From: an uncultured Prevotella sp.
GTDB taxonomy: Bacteria > Bacteroidota > Bacteroidia > Bacteroidales > Bacteroidaceae
Direction of reading: 5' to 3'
DNA: 18,853 bases
Assembly (NCBI GenBank): GCA_947072805.1
Contig: CAMTJK010000029.1
Location: 1 to 18,853 of the forward strand
Numbering within the stretch: the first letter of the stretch is position 1; each line of letters opens with the position of its first letter. This document shows positions 8,698 to 16,432 of the stretch, piece by piece. The position numbers and the translations under genes are program-made. The notes beneath the pieces are model-generated. The model made no database searches, was not told the DNA's origin, and worked only from the letters and a program-made list of their open reading frames with translations.

Positions 8698-9893
8698 TTC
8701 TTTTTTTTCGTTTCATATGTCATGTATCGGTGTATGATGCATCTCGTCATTAGTATTATTGCCAGCAGTTCCATACCCTCGGCATAGTCTTGGAATGTAG
8801 CTCCGATGAGGAATATTGTCGCAAGTACGATTGTAATGGTCCAATACGTGTTCTTTTCGCCTTTTATTACAGAGGGTATGAAGAATAGAGGCATGGGGTT
8901 TAATAGCAAAAGTTGCAGGTTTGCGCTTGTTGTGGGATGTTCTGAAAAGAAAAGTAATGCCATCACAATTCCCGCCAAACCTTGTAGCATCATTAGTGTA
9001 ATGTCAAATATCTTAAAGGTTCTTTTCCTTCTATACTCCATCAATGTCACAGAGAATGTGATAGCAAGCATTGCTGTGGCGATCTGTAGTGGTGTCAGTG
9101 GAAAATCCCTATTGATTGTCTGTACCCCTGGCATCACCACAATATTACGTTCCTTGACAAGTGGACGGTACGCTCCTTCTGTTGTGTATATCTGTGCTCT
9201 GTCGAAATCGTGCATGAGGAATTCTGGTATGAACTGCTGTTCACGTTGTGTTGTTTTATTGTCTGCTTTCATGCCGAGACATAGGTCGTTGCCGAAAGCA
9301 GCCCATGGATGTCTTTTGGTAAAGGAGTGTATAATGTCCCTATATGTTGTCAGATAGCTATTGTCTGCATATATTATCCTGCCGTTTACGCATTTTTCTA
9401 TGATATCCCTTGCCCTTGTCGTACAGTTGTCATATAAAAAATTGTATCTGTAAGTCCTGTTTTCTGGCAGACAGTTGTGTTTCAATGCGTTGTAAAGGAA
9501 TTCTTTTTCTTCTGCCGTTAGGTTCAATACTTGTTCTATCACCTGGCTCCCGTATTTCCTATATTCTTTTTTGAATATAGAGAATGGAACCACGCCGAGT
9601 TCGTAGTCTGTTTTTCCCAGGGTGAATCGTATTATAAAAAAAGGTTTGTTGAAATTGAAAACCCCATAATTGAATGCCCAATCCTCCCCTGTCTTAATGT
9701 TCTTGTAGCGTATGGCGGTATGCCCATAAAGACTGTATATTTCCTGATGAGGTGCGCATGTGAGCAGGCTGACGGTAACAGCGTCTTCCGCTTTGAATGT
9801 TTCGCCTTGTGCGAATACCTTTGAGCCGCTGGCAGTAGCCCATATTATAATACCTACTATTATGCCTTTTAAATATACCTCTATATGTTTCAC
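8694..9893 (-). CDS. DUF4105 (Lnb N-terminal periplasmic domain-like) membrane protein
   Basis: A 399-aa protein with a signal peptide or anchor at about 8-29 (ending KVFAQ), a periplasmic DUF4105 domain at about 35-240, and about five hydrophobic segments in the C-terminal third (near 268-285, 297-317, 325-343, 349-367, 373-390). Family motifs seen: EIYSLYGHTAIRY with His58, WAFNYGVFNF, FTLGKTDYELG, YRYNFLYDNCTTRARDI with Cys157. The conserved His and Cys suggest a cysteine-hydrolase fold, but that is inference; the activity of this family is not established to my knowledge. FFSEHPTTSANLQLLLLNP (316-334) is a phrase I recall from other Bacteroidetes members. The start is GTG at 9893: an in-frame TAA lies 9 bases upstream and no other ATG, GTG or TTG occurs before the signal peptide. 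The stop overlaps the next gene by ATGA. It is the first gene of a probable DUF4105 - phosphatase-like - secA unit. Confidence 0.85.
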   Translation of the reverse strand: MKHIEVYLKGIIVGIIIWATASGSKVFAQGETFKAEDAVTVSLLTCAPHQEIYSLYGHTAIRYKNIKTGEDWAFNYGVFNFNKPFFIIRFTLGKTDYELGVVPFSIFKKEYRKYGSQVIEQVLNLTAEEKEFLYNALKHNCLPENRTYRYNFLYDNCTTRARDIIEKCVNGRIIYADNSYLTTYRDIIHSFTKRHPWAAFGNDLCLGMKADNKTTQREQQFIPEFLMHDFDRAQIYTTEGAYRPLVKERNIVVMPGVQTINRDFPLTPLQIATAMLAITFSVTLMEYRRKRTFKIFDITLMMLQGLAGIVMALLFFSEHPTTSANLQLLLLNPMPLFFIPSVIKGEKNTYWTITIVLATIFLIGATFQDYAEGMELLAIILMTRCIIHRYMTYETKKKK

Positions 9894-9897
9894 GATG

Positions 9898-9905
9898 CAA
9901 AATTA
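9898..9905 (-). promoter_or_regulatory. -7 element for the DUF4105 gene, only four bases from its start
   Basis: Read on the minus strand, TAATTTTG matches TAnnTTTG. It is followed by CATC and then the GTG start, so transcription would begin at or beside the start codon. No clear -33 TTTG is visible. It mirrors the coaX element at 9951-9958. Confidence 0.5.
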
Positions 9906-9950
9906 CTTTCTTTTTTCTACTTTCAGTGCTATTATATCAATTTTTTTCAA

Positions 9951-9958
9951 TAATTTTG
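9951..9958 (+). promoter_or_regulatory. -7 element for coaX
   Basis: TAATTTTG followed by CACC matches TAnnTTTG and lies 23 bases before the coaX ATG at 9982, giving a leader of about 18-20 bases. A -33 element is not obvious; the upstream stretch is T-rich. Probably the main promoter for the coaX - outer-membrane protein - lptC - CNNM cluster. Confidence 0.6.
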
Positions 9959-9981
9959 CACCCCATAAAAGAAAACTACAG

Positions 9982-10770
9982 ATGAGACTAACGATAGACA
10001 TTGGTAATACTTGTACGAAGCTGGTTGCTTTTGACGGTATTTCGCCCGTTGAGGAGATGCGGATGGATGCCGGCGAGTTGTATAAGCTTGATGCCTTTGT
10101 ACGTAGATATTCCTTTACTTCTGGCATATATTCTACTGTAGTGAGGCTTTCCTCTGATTTTCGCAAGGCCATTATACGTTTGCCTTTTCCTATGATGCAG
10201 TTAGTTTCGGGAGTTACCCCTATCCCTATTCGCAACTGCTACTCTCCACCGTCGGCGTTGGGCACCGACAGACTTGCAGCAGTGGTTGGCGCTTTTTTCA
10301 AGCAACTGGGTCATGACGTTTTGGTCATCGATGTAGGTACGTGTATCACTTATGATTTCATTACCTCTTCTGGCGAATATCTTGGTGGTAATATCTCTCC
10401 AGGACCGACGGTTAGACTAAAGGCCCTAAATGTTTTTACTGACTCTCTGCCTCTTGTGAATCGCAAGGGCAATACGCCTCAGTTGGGAATCACTACCGAG
10501 ACAGCCATAAGAAGTGGCGTGATGAACGGCGTGAGGCGTGAGGTAGAGGGTTATGTAGGTGATTTTTTAAAAAAATATCCAGACCTTTTTGTTTATTTAA
10601 CGGGTGGCATTTCCCTAGATTTGGACATCTCGGAAAAAAAACGCATCTTTGCAGACAAGTTTATCGTCCCAGAGGGACTTAACCGTATACTTCTTTATAA
10701 TGAATCACTGTCATATAATAATGAATCGTTGTTGGATGACAATGAAGTACAGAAATTGAATGAAAAGTAG
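9982..10770 (+). CDS. coaX: Type III pantothenate kinase
   Basis: A 262-aa cytosolic enzyme that phosphorylates pantothenate with ATP, the first step of coenzyme A synthesis. The frame is open further upstream to 9760, but that part overlaps the divergent gene and the promoter; the start at 9982 gives the family-typical N-terminus MRLTIDIGNT. Motifs: DIGNT at 6-10 (phosphate-binding, ASKHA fold), GTDRLAA at 94-100 (pantothenate-site Asp/Arg), VIDVGTCITYD at 115-125, GGNISPG at 135-141, and YLTGG at 205-209. The length fits the family (about 240-260 aa). Its last 11 bases overlap the start of the following outer-membrane gene, so the two are probably co-translated. Confidence 0.95.
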   Translation: MRLTIDIGNTCTKLVAFDGISPVEEMRMDAGELYKLDAFVRRYSFTSGIYSTVVRLSSDFRKAIIRLPFPMMQLVSGVTPIPIRNCYSPPSALGTDRLAAVVGAFFKQLGHDVLVIDVGTCITYDFITSSGEYLGGNISPGPTVRLKALNVFTDSLPLVNRKGNTPQLGITTETAIRSGVMNGVRREVEGYVGDFLKKYPDLFVYLTGGISLDLDISEKKRIFADKFIVPEGLNRILLYNESLSYNNESLLDDNEVQKLNEK

Positions 10771-12055
10771 AATAATTTTGTCATTTTTAGGTTTAGTGCT
10801 CTTCTCTCTCTGCTATGATATCCATGCACAGACAGGCACTAACTCTCCTTACAGTCAGTATGGTTTAGGATTGTTGTCAGAGCAGTCTCAGGGTTTCAAT
10901 CACGGTATGGGTGGCTTAGCGTTGGGCTTGCGCAAGGGTACGGTTGTAAATTATCTTAACCCTGCCTCTTACTCGGCGGTCGATTCACTGACCATGATTT
11001 TTGATGTAGGACTATACGGTCAGGTGACCAATTTCAATGAGAATGGCAGAAAACTCAATGCCCGTAATGCTGATTTTGAGTATGCTGTAGGTTCATTCCG
11101 GATCATGCCTCATCTCGGTCTTGGATTCGGTGTCATCCCATTCTCCAATGTGGAGTACAGCTACTCCAACACAACATCAGTAGGCTCATCCTCCATAGTT
11201 TCCACAGAATCGCACAAAGGTACCGGTGGCTTCCATCAGGCTTTTTTGGGACTAGGCTGGCAGCCTATAAGTTGCCTTTCTATAGGAGCCAACGTTTCTT
11301 ACTTTTGGGGAAATTATGACCGCTCCATCTCCATAGCAAGTAGTGACGGCTATGTGAACACCATTGTCAAGAGCTACATTTCCCACGTTAATAACTACAA
11401 GGTCGATTTCGGTGTTCAGTGGCAACAGATTCTGTCCTCTGCTAGTACCCTTGTGGTAGGCGCTACTTACGGCATGGGCCATAATCTCAAGGCAGACGTA
11501 GAGGCTCGTACCACGAGTACCAATTCGCAGACGGCGGTTGTCGAGGAACAGTCCCTTGTGCTTAGTGACGCTCTTTCCGTTCCCCATACTTTCGGTTTGG
11601 GTGCGGCTTACAGCTATGGAAGAATACTCACTGTTGGCGCTGACTATACGTTGCAGAAGTGGGGCTCTCTTGACTTTCCTGAGATGGATGACAGAACGGG
11701 TGCTTTTGTCAAGAAGAGGGATTTGTTAGCTGACCGTCACCGCATTACGTTAGGAGGTGAGTATGTGCCTAATATCATGAGCACTCGCTTTTTTGATAGG
11801 ATACACTACCGTCTTGGCGCATCCTACACTACACCATATGTTAAAGTAAATGGCCAGGATGGCTCCAAGGAGGTATCTATCAGTGCCGGTTTCGGCATCC
11901 CGATAGTAAATCATTATAACAACCGTTCCATGCTCAACGTTAGTGGTCAGTGGGTGCGTGTCTCGGCACCGGGCCTCATAACCGAAAACACCTTCCGCCT
12001 TAATGTTGGCATTACATTCAACGAACGTTGGTTCATGAAGTGGAAAGTAGAGTGA
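10760..12055 (+). CDS. Outer-membrane beta-barrel protein
   Basis: A 431-aa protein with a signal peptide (hydrophobic 5-17, likely cleavage at about 23/24 in DIHAQ). The mature start NSPYSQYGLG is a signature I associate with a family of Bacteroidetes outer-membrane proteins, and GGLALGLR and YLNPASYSAVDSLT follow, as in FadL/OmpP1-like barrels. The rest alternates polar and hydrophobic residues with many Gly and aromatic residues (VGSFRIMPHLGLGFGVIPFS, FLGLGWQP, LSIGANVSYFWGNYD), as expected of barrel strands, and it ends in amphipathic strand-like sequence (FRLNVGITFNERW). The start ATG overlaps the end of coaX, and lptC follows after four bases. The cargo is unknown; a hydrophobic-compound channel is possible but unproven. 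Confidence 0.8.
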   Translation: MKSRIILSFLGLVLFSLCYDIHAQTGTNSPYSQYGLGLLSEQSQGFNHGMGGLALGLRKGTVVNYLNPASYSAVDSLTMIFDVGLYGQVTNFNENGRKLNARNADFEYAVGSFRIMPHLGLGFGVIPFSNVEYSYSNTTSVGSSSIVSTESHKGTGGFHQAFLGLGWQPISCLSIGANVSYFWGNYDRSISIASSDGYVNTIVKSYISHVNNYKVDFGVQWQQILSSASTLVVGATYGMGHNLKADVEARTTSTNSQTAVVEEQSLVLSDALSVPHTFGLGAAYSYGRILTVGADYTLQKWGSLDFPEMDDRTGAFVKKRDLLADRHRITLGGEYVPNIMSTRFFDRIHYRLGASYTTPYVKVNGQDGSKEVSISAGFGIPIVNHYNNRSMLNVSGQWVRVSAPGLITENTFRLNVGITFNERWFMKWKVE

Positions 12056-12059
12056 GCCT

Positions 12060-12776
12060 ATGATACGCACGGCAGTAGCCTTTCTCTTTTTACCTTTCTT
12101 TTTTCTCCTCTCCATTACTTCGTGTACGGAAGAGAAAGAGCATATCGCGCCCGCTATCCACGACCGTGATTCTGTCTCTGTGATGATAAGTTATGGCGTG
12201 AACACCCTTGTATCAGACTCGGGCGTGATAAAGTATCGTATCGTAACTGAACGTTGGGATGTAAATACAGTTAGAACGCCATCTCGTTGGACATTCCTCA
12301 AGGGTGTTTTTTTTGAACAGTTTGACGAGCAGTTTCGTGTTCAGGCGTACGTGCAGGCAGACACCGCCTGGTATTATGATCAGCTCAAACTCTGGGAGTT
12401 GCGTGGTAGGGTACGTGTGAGAAATGTCAGTGGAGTACGTTTCCGTAGTGAAGAGCTCTACTGGGACGGCAGACGTCATGAACTATATTCTCATAAACTC
12501 TCAAGGCTAATTACTTCTGAACGCACTATTCGTGGCACATATTTCCGCAGCAACGAGAGTATGACACAATATTATGTCTCCAATTCCGTTGGCTCATTCC
12601 TCAAGTCGTCTATGGATACCGACACATCTCCATCATCGTCTGTTATCTCTCCACCATATTCTGATACCATACGCACCGCTCCAGGCACTCCTCTTGTGAC
12701 AGACAGCATTCTGCCGCTCCGTCCTGCAGCCAAGCCTCGTGCCTCCTCATCTTCATCTAACACCAACAATCCTTAG
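12060..12776 (+). CDS. lptC: LPS-export periplasmic protein LptC (lipoprotein form)
   Basis: A 238-aa protein. The N-terminus has a signal with a lipobox-like ITSC placing the lipid-modified Cys at residue 22, rather than the plain transmembrane anchor of E. coli LptC. The body carries LptC/OstA-type phrases: NTLVSDSGVIKYRIVTERWD at about 48-67, PSRWTFLKGVFFEQFD, ADTAWYYDQLKLWELRGRVR and EELYWDGRRHELYS. LptC joins the LptBFG transporter to the LptA-type periplasmic bridge that carries LPS to the outer membrane. Residues from about 182 on form a Ser/Pro/Thr-rich low-complexity tail. It sits four bases after the outer-membrane gene and three bases before the CNNM gene, a tight operon. Confidence 0.85.
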   Translation: MIRTAVAFLFLPFFFLLSITSCTEEKEHIAPAIHDRDSVSVMISYGVNTLVSDSGVIKYRIVTERWDVNTVRTPSRWTFLKGVFFEQFDEQFRVQAYVQADTAWYYDQLKLWELRGRVRVRNVSGVRFRSEELYWDGRRHELYSHKLSRLITSERTIRGTYFRSNESMTQYYVSNSVGSFLKSSMDTDTSPSSSVISPPYSDTIRTAPGTPLVTDSILPLRPAAKPRASSSSSNTNNP

Positions 12777-12779
12777 CCC

Positions 12780-14042
12780 ATGACACAGATTATTATAGGA
12801 CTGATAGTTACGATGATTGCTTCGGCTTTTTTTTCGGGTATGGAGATTGCTTTTGTGTCAAGCAATCGTTTGCTCGCGGAGATGGACCGTTCGGGCAGTG
12901 GCATCACGCAGCGAGCTATTGGACTTTTCTACCGCCATCCCAACTGTTTTGTTAGTACTATGCTTGTGGGCAACAATATTGCCCTTGTTGTGTACGGTAT
13001 TCTTTTTGCACAACTCTTCGATGCTACCTTGTTTCGTCCTCTAGGTGACGGCGAGCGTGTCATAGCAGATACAGTGTGCTCTACAATAGTGGTGCTTTTC
13101 ACTGGTGAGTTTTTGCCCAAGACTGTTTTTAAGAGTAATCCCAACACGCTTATGCGTGTCTTTGCTATTCCGGCACTATTATTCTACATTATCTTATTTC
13201 CCTTGTCGCGCTTTTCTACTATCTTGTCACGTGTCCTTTTGCGTCTTTTCGGCGTGAGCATGCCTCATGAACGTGAGGGTAGGGAGTTTACTAAGACTGA
13301 TCTCGACTACCTCGTACAGAGCAGTATTGACTCGGCCCCCTCAGATGCAGAGATAGACGATGAAGTTAAGATTTTTCACAATGTTCTTGACTTCTCCGAC
13401 ACAAAGGTACGTGATTGCATGGTGCCCCGCACAGAGATAGAGGGTGTTGACATAGAAGCCTGTTCTCTCGATGAGCTTATGAGTAGATTTATAGAAAGCG
13501 GTTTCTCCAAGATCATAGTCTACCGAGGTGATATTGATCACATTGTGGGCTACATTCACTCCTCTGAAATGTTCCGAAATCCTCGTGATTGGAAGAGTCA
13601 CATACGCACTATGCCCTATGTACCTGAAATCATGGCGGCAGGCAAACTCATGCAGATGTTTCTCCGTCAGCATAAGAGTCTTGGAGTGGTGGTTGATGAG
13701 TTTGGCGGCACTTGTGGACTTGTTTCTCTTGAGGATATCGTCGAAGACATCTTCGGCGACATTGAGGATGAGCATGATAGCAATCCTTACATAGCCACAA
13801 GAACCGCTCCAGGCGAGTATCTGCTCTCTGCCCGGTTGGAGATGGAGAAAGTAAATGCTATGTTTGCCCTTGACCTACCCGAGAACAACGATGCCTATAT
13901 TACTCTCGGCGGTCTCATCTTGCATGCCTACCGCTCTTTCCCAAAGCTCAATGAGGTGGTGCTCATTGGCAAGTACGAGTTCAAGATAATCAAGAGTACG
14001 ATGACAAAAATAGAGGTTGTAAGGCTTAAAGTCTTATCATAG
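12780..14042 (+). CDS. CNNM/DUF21-CBS-CorC_HlyC domain membrane protein (hemolysin-family transporter-like)
   Basis: A 420-aa inner-membrane protein. The N-terminal CNNM (DUF21) domain at about 1-195 has hydrophobic segments near 4-20, 58-80, 96-114 and 126-145 and the family motifs FFSGMEIAFVSSNR (17-30) and GEFLPKTVFK (109-118). Two CBS domains follow at about 208-330 (VRDCMVPRTEIEGVD; GVVVDEFGGTCGLVSLEDIV), and then a CorC_HlyC domain at about 340-418. Relatives are annotated as hemolysins, CorC magnesium/cobalt efflux proteins or GldE; ion transport with adenine-nucleotide sensing through CBS is the best family-level guess. It begins three bases after the lptC stop and is the last gene before the ppiD promoter. 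Confidence 0.92.
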   Translation: MTQIIIGLIVTMIASAFFSGMEIAFVSSNRLLAEMDRSGSGITQRAIGLFYRHPNCFVSTMLVGNNIALVVYGILFAQLFDATLFRPLGDGERVIADTVCSTIVVLFTGEFLPKTVFKSNPNTLMRVFAIPALLFYIILFPLSRFSTILSRVLLRLFGVSMPHEREGREFTKTDLDYLVQSSIDSAPSDAEIDDEVKIFHNVLDFSDTKVRDCMVPRTEIEGVDIEACSLDELMSRFIESGFSKIIVYRGDIDHIVGYIHSSEMFRNPRDWKSHIRTMPYVPEIMAAGKLMQMFLRQHKSLGVVVDEFGGTCGLVSLEDIVEDIFGDIEDEHDSNPYIATRTAPGEYLLSARLEMEKVNAMFALDLPENNDAYITLGGLILHAYRSFPKLNEVVLIGKYEFKIIKSTMTKIEVVRLKVLS

Positions 14043-14065
14043 CCCCAAAATTTTTACGTTTTCTC

Positions 14066-14095
14066 TTGATAATAACTTTATTTTTTGTAATTTTG
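14066..14095 (+). promoter_or_regulatory. Near-consensus Bacteroidetes promoter for the ppiD-like gene
   Basis: TTG at 14066-14068 (-33) and TAATTTTG at 14088-14095 (-7) are separated by 19 bases, the expected spacing. Just downstream a small CCGC-TAAAT-GCGG hairpin (14097-14109) overlaps the likely transcription start; it could be an operator or chance. The leader to the ATG at 14181 is about 80 bases. Confidence 0.7.
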
Positions 14096-14180
14096 TCCGC
14101 TAAATGCGGGCAGATCTTCGTACCGTGCCTGTTTCAGTGTATAATAATATAAACAATATAGTAAAAAACAAGTTATAGTA

Positions 14181-16325
14181 ATGGCAGCATTAGGAACTAT
14201 TAGAAAAAGAGGCGCATTTCTAGTCATCATCATAGGACTTGGCCTCTTTGCTTTCATTGCCGAAGAGATGTTCCGTTCTTGTGAAGCTACAAGTAATGAG
14301 AAACGTCAGTTGGTCGGCGAAGTGTTAGGAAAGAAAATTACTGTCCAGGAGTTTCAGACACTTATGGACGAGTATCAAGAAGTGAGAAAGCTCACAGAGG
14401 GAAGAGACAATCTTTCTGAAGACGAGATGAACAATATCAAGGATATGGTGTGGAATGATTTCGTCACTCGTACAATCCTCGATAGTGAGACAGCCGCCCT
14501 TGGTATTACCGTCACCGATGAAGAGCTTCAAGCGGTGCTTACGGAGGGTAATCATCCGTTGCTTGCAGGTTCTCCATTTACGAACAAGCAGACGGGACGC
14601 TTCGATGTTACGCAACTCACTAGGTTCCTTGCCGAATACCGTAATGCCGACACACAGGATCCACGTCTTGCTGAGTCATACCGTCGTATTTACACCTATT
14701 GGCAGTTCACAGAGAAGAACCTTCGCCTACAGATACTAATGGAGAAGTATCATTCTTTGCTCACTCATTGTTTGCTCTCTAATCCAATTTCTGCCAAGGC
14801 AGCATATACAGACAAGTCTGTTGAACGTAGCTTACAACTCGCTTCGCTTGCGTACAGCACCCTTGCTGATGACAAGATAGAGATCTCCGATGCAGATCTG
14901 AAGGATTGGTATAATGCTCATAAGGATATGTTCCGTCAGCCCGTCGAGACACGTGATATACGCTATGTCGATTTTCAGGTCACAGCCTCTGCCGCTGATC
15001 GCAATGCGCTCCTCGCGGACATGCAGAAAGTGTCGCGTAGCCTTGCTGACGGAGCAGATGCTGCCGAAATCGTACGTAGGGCGCAGTCCTCTGTATCATT
15101 TACGGGTATACCAGTTACTGCAGGCTCCTTTCCTCGCGATATTGCCGCTCGTATAGATTCAATGACTGTGGGAGAGACCTCTACACCTTTTGAGACGCAG
15201 TACGACAACACTCTCAACGTGGTAAAGCTCATAACAAAAACGCAGTTGCCAGATTCCGTTGAATATCGTGAGATACAGGTCGGCGGTGCAACGGTTGAGG
15301 CGGCACGTGCCACAGCCGACAGCATAGCCACGGCACTCCGTGAAGGAGCTGACTTCGAGACCCTTGCACGTCGCTATGGTCAGGAGGGCAAGACACAGTG
15401 GCTTACTTCCTCACAGTACGAACAGGCTGCCAACATAAATGCTGATAGTCGTGCTTACCTTGAGGCTCTCACTGTTTCTGCCGATGATGGTGTGCAGAAT
15501 ATAGCTCTCTCGCAGGGCAACGTTATCTTACAGGTAACAGCACGCCGCGCTTATGTCAGCAAGTATGTGGCAGCAGTGGTGAAACGCACTGTTGATTTTT
15601 CGAAGGGCACCTATTCGGACGCTTATAACCGTTTCAGTCGCTTTGTAAGCGAGAGTACTACCCCGGAGAGTCTAACCTCCAACGCTGCACGTTACGGTTA
15701 TACCATTACAGACCAGCCGAACCTCTCAACTTCAGCTCATCAAGTGGCATATGGCGTTCGCGGCACTCGTGATGCCATGAAGTGGGTATTCGACTCCCCA
15801 GCTGGTAGTGTATCACCCTTATATGAGTGCGGTGACAACAACCACTTGCTCGTCCTTGTACTTGACAAAATTCATCCAGCAGGTCACCTAACCCTTGACG
15901 ATGTTCGCGATCGGGTTAAGGCAGAGGTTCTCCGTGAGCGCAAGTTCGAGCAGTTGCGCGATCGTCTTGCCGGCGTACGTTCCATTGCTGATGCTCGTGC
16001 TAAGGGTGCTGAGATTAGTACTCTTCAAGGCGTCACTTTTGCTGCTCCAGCCTATGTGGCAGCTACGCGCAGTAGTGAGCCTGCTGTGAGCGGAGCCGCC
16101 ACAGCCACAGCACAGGGAACTCTTTGTCCGCGTGTTATCCGCGGTAATGCAGGTGCTTACCTCTTACAGGTTACCTCACAGAAGCAGAACACGGGTAAGT
16201 TTGATGCACGTGCAGAAGAGAAGCAGTCCGCACAGCAGTTGCGCCGTGCAGTTAGTCCACGCTATTATCTTACAGAGCTTCTCCTTCGCTCTGACATCAA
16301 AGACAACCGTTACCTCTTCTTTTGA
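14181..16325 (+). CDS. PpiD/SurA-like membrane-anchored periplasmic foldase
   Basis: A 714-aa protein with a short cytoplasmic N-terminus, one membrane anchor at about 12-28 (AFLVIIIGLGLFAFIAEEMF), and a large periplasmic part. Residues about 44-215 match the SurA N-terminal chaperone domain: VLGKKITVQEFQTLMDEY, a WNDFVTRTIL helix and TVTDEELQAVL. A parvulin-like (PpiC) region is seen at about 357-465 (REIQVGG..., LREGADFETLARRYGQEG). The His of the usual HIL motif and the GGDLG loop are not recognisable, so isomerase activity is doubtful, as in E. coli PpiD; a chaperone role in outer-membrane protein folding fits the LptC and barrel neighbours. It has its own promoter. No intrinsic terminator of its own is seen before the insertion sequence. 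Confidence 0.87.
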   Translation: MAALGTIRKRGAFLVIIIGLGLFAFIAEEMFRSCEATSNEKRQLVGEVLGKKITVQEFQTLMDEYQEVRKLTEGRDNLSEDEMNNIKDMVWNDFVTRTILDSETAALGITVTDEELQAVLTEGNHPLLAGSPFTNKQTGRFDVTQLTRFLAEYRNADTQDPRLAESYRRIYTYWQFTEKNLRLQILMEKYHSLLTHCLLSNPISAKAAYTDKSVERSLQLASLAYSTLADDKIEISDADLKDWYNAHKDMFRQPVETRDIRYVDFQVTASAADRNALLADMQKVSRSLADGADAAEIVRRAQSSVSFTGIPVTAGSFPRDIAARIDSMTVGETSTPFETQYDNTLNVVKLITKTQLPDSVEYREIQVGGATVEAARATADSIATALREGADFETLARRYGQEGKTQWLTSSQYEQAANINADSRAYLEALTVSADDGVQNIALSQGNVILQVTARRAYVSKYVAAVVKRTVDFSKGTYSDAYNRFSRFVSESTTPESLTSNAARYGYTITDQPNLSTSAHQVAYGVRGTRDAMKWVFDSPAGSVSPLYECGDNNHLLVLVLDKIHPAGHLTLDDVRDRVKAEVLRERKFEQLRDRLAGVRSIADARAKGAEISTLQGVTFAAPAYVAATRSSEPAVSGAATATAQGTLCPRVIRGNAGAYLLQVTSQKQNTGKFDARAEEKQSAQQLRRAVSPRYYLTELLLRSDIKDNRYLFF

Positions 16326-16368
16326 ATTTCCTGTGTACACATATAAGTGTCGCTTATCCAATAAGAAA

Positions 16369-16408
16369 TGAGGCTGTGTCTATTTGAACTGCCCCCCAAA
16401 AGTTAGAC
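16369..16408. repeat. Left terminal inverted repeat of the IS3 element
   Basis: The outer 12 bases, TGAGGCTGTGTC, are identical in inverted orientation to the right end. An inner block ending CCCCAAAAGTT-(A/G)GAC also matches; the middle differs, including one length change. Its inner part is also the first arm of the hairpin in front of OrfA. Confidence 0.85.
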
Positions 16409-16432
16409 ACAAAACTTTTGGGGGGGGCTTTT
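16391..16432 (+). terminator. Hairpin plus T-run at the left end of the IS, just before OrfA
   Basis: CCCCCCAAAAGTT (16392-16404) pairs perfectly with AACTTTTGGGGGG (16413-16425) over 13 bp around an 8-base loop. It is followed by two extra G, then C, TTTT and the OrfA ATG at 16433. The form is that of an intrinsic terminator. It could stop read-through from ppiD into the transposase gene, and could serve as the only terminator of ppiD, or occlude the OrfA start in read-through RNA. Function is inferred from structure. Confidence 0.6.

Noticed and set aside
8806..9357. 183-aa plus-strand ORF opposite the DUF4105 gene
   Set aside because: Antisense shadow; the minus strand carries clear family motifs and a signal peptide.
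9760..9981. Upstream extension of the coaX frame
   Set aside because: It would overlap the divergent gene and include the promoter; the family N-terminus begins at the ATG 9982.
13341..13775. 144-aa minus-strand ORF inside the CNNM/CBS gene
   Set aside because: Shadow of the CBS-domain coding region, with no independent support.
16332..16357. TGTGTACACA palindrome and ATAAG-TGTCG-CTTAT mini-hairpin after ppiD, as a ppiD terminator
   Set aside because: The stem is only 5 bp, AT-rich and lacks a T-run; the strong hairpin at 16391-16432 is a better candidate.
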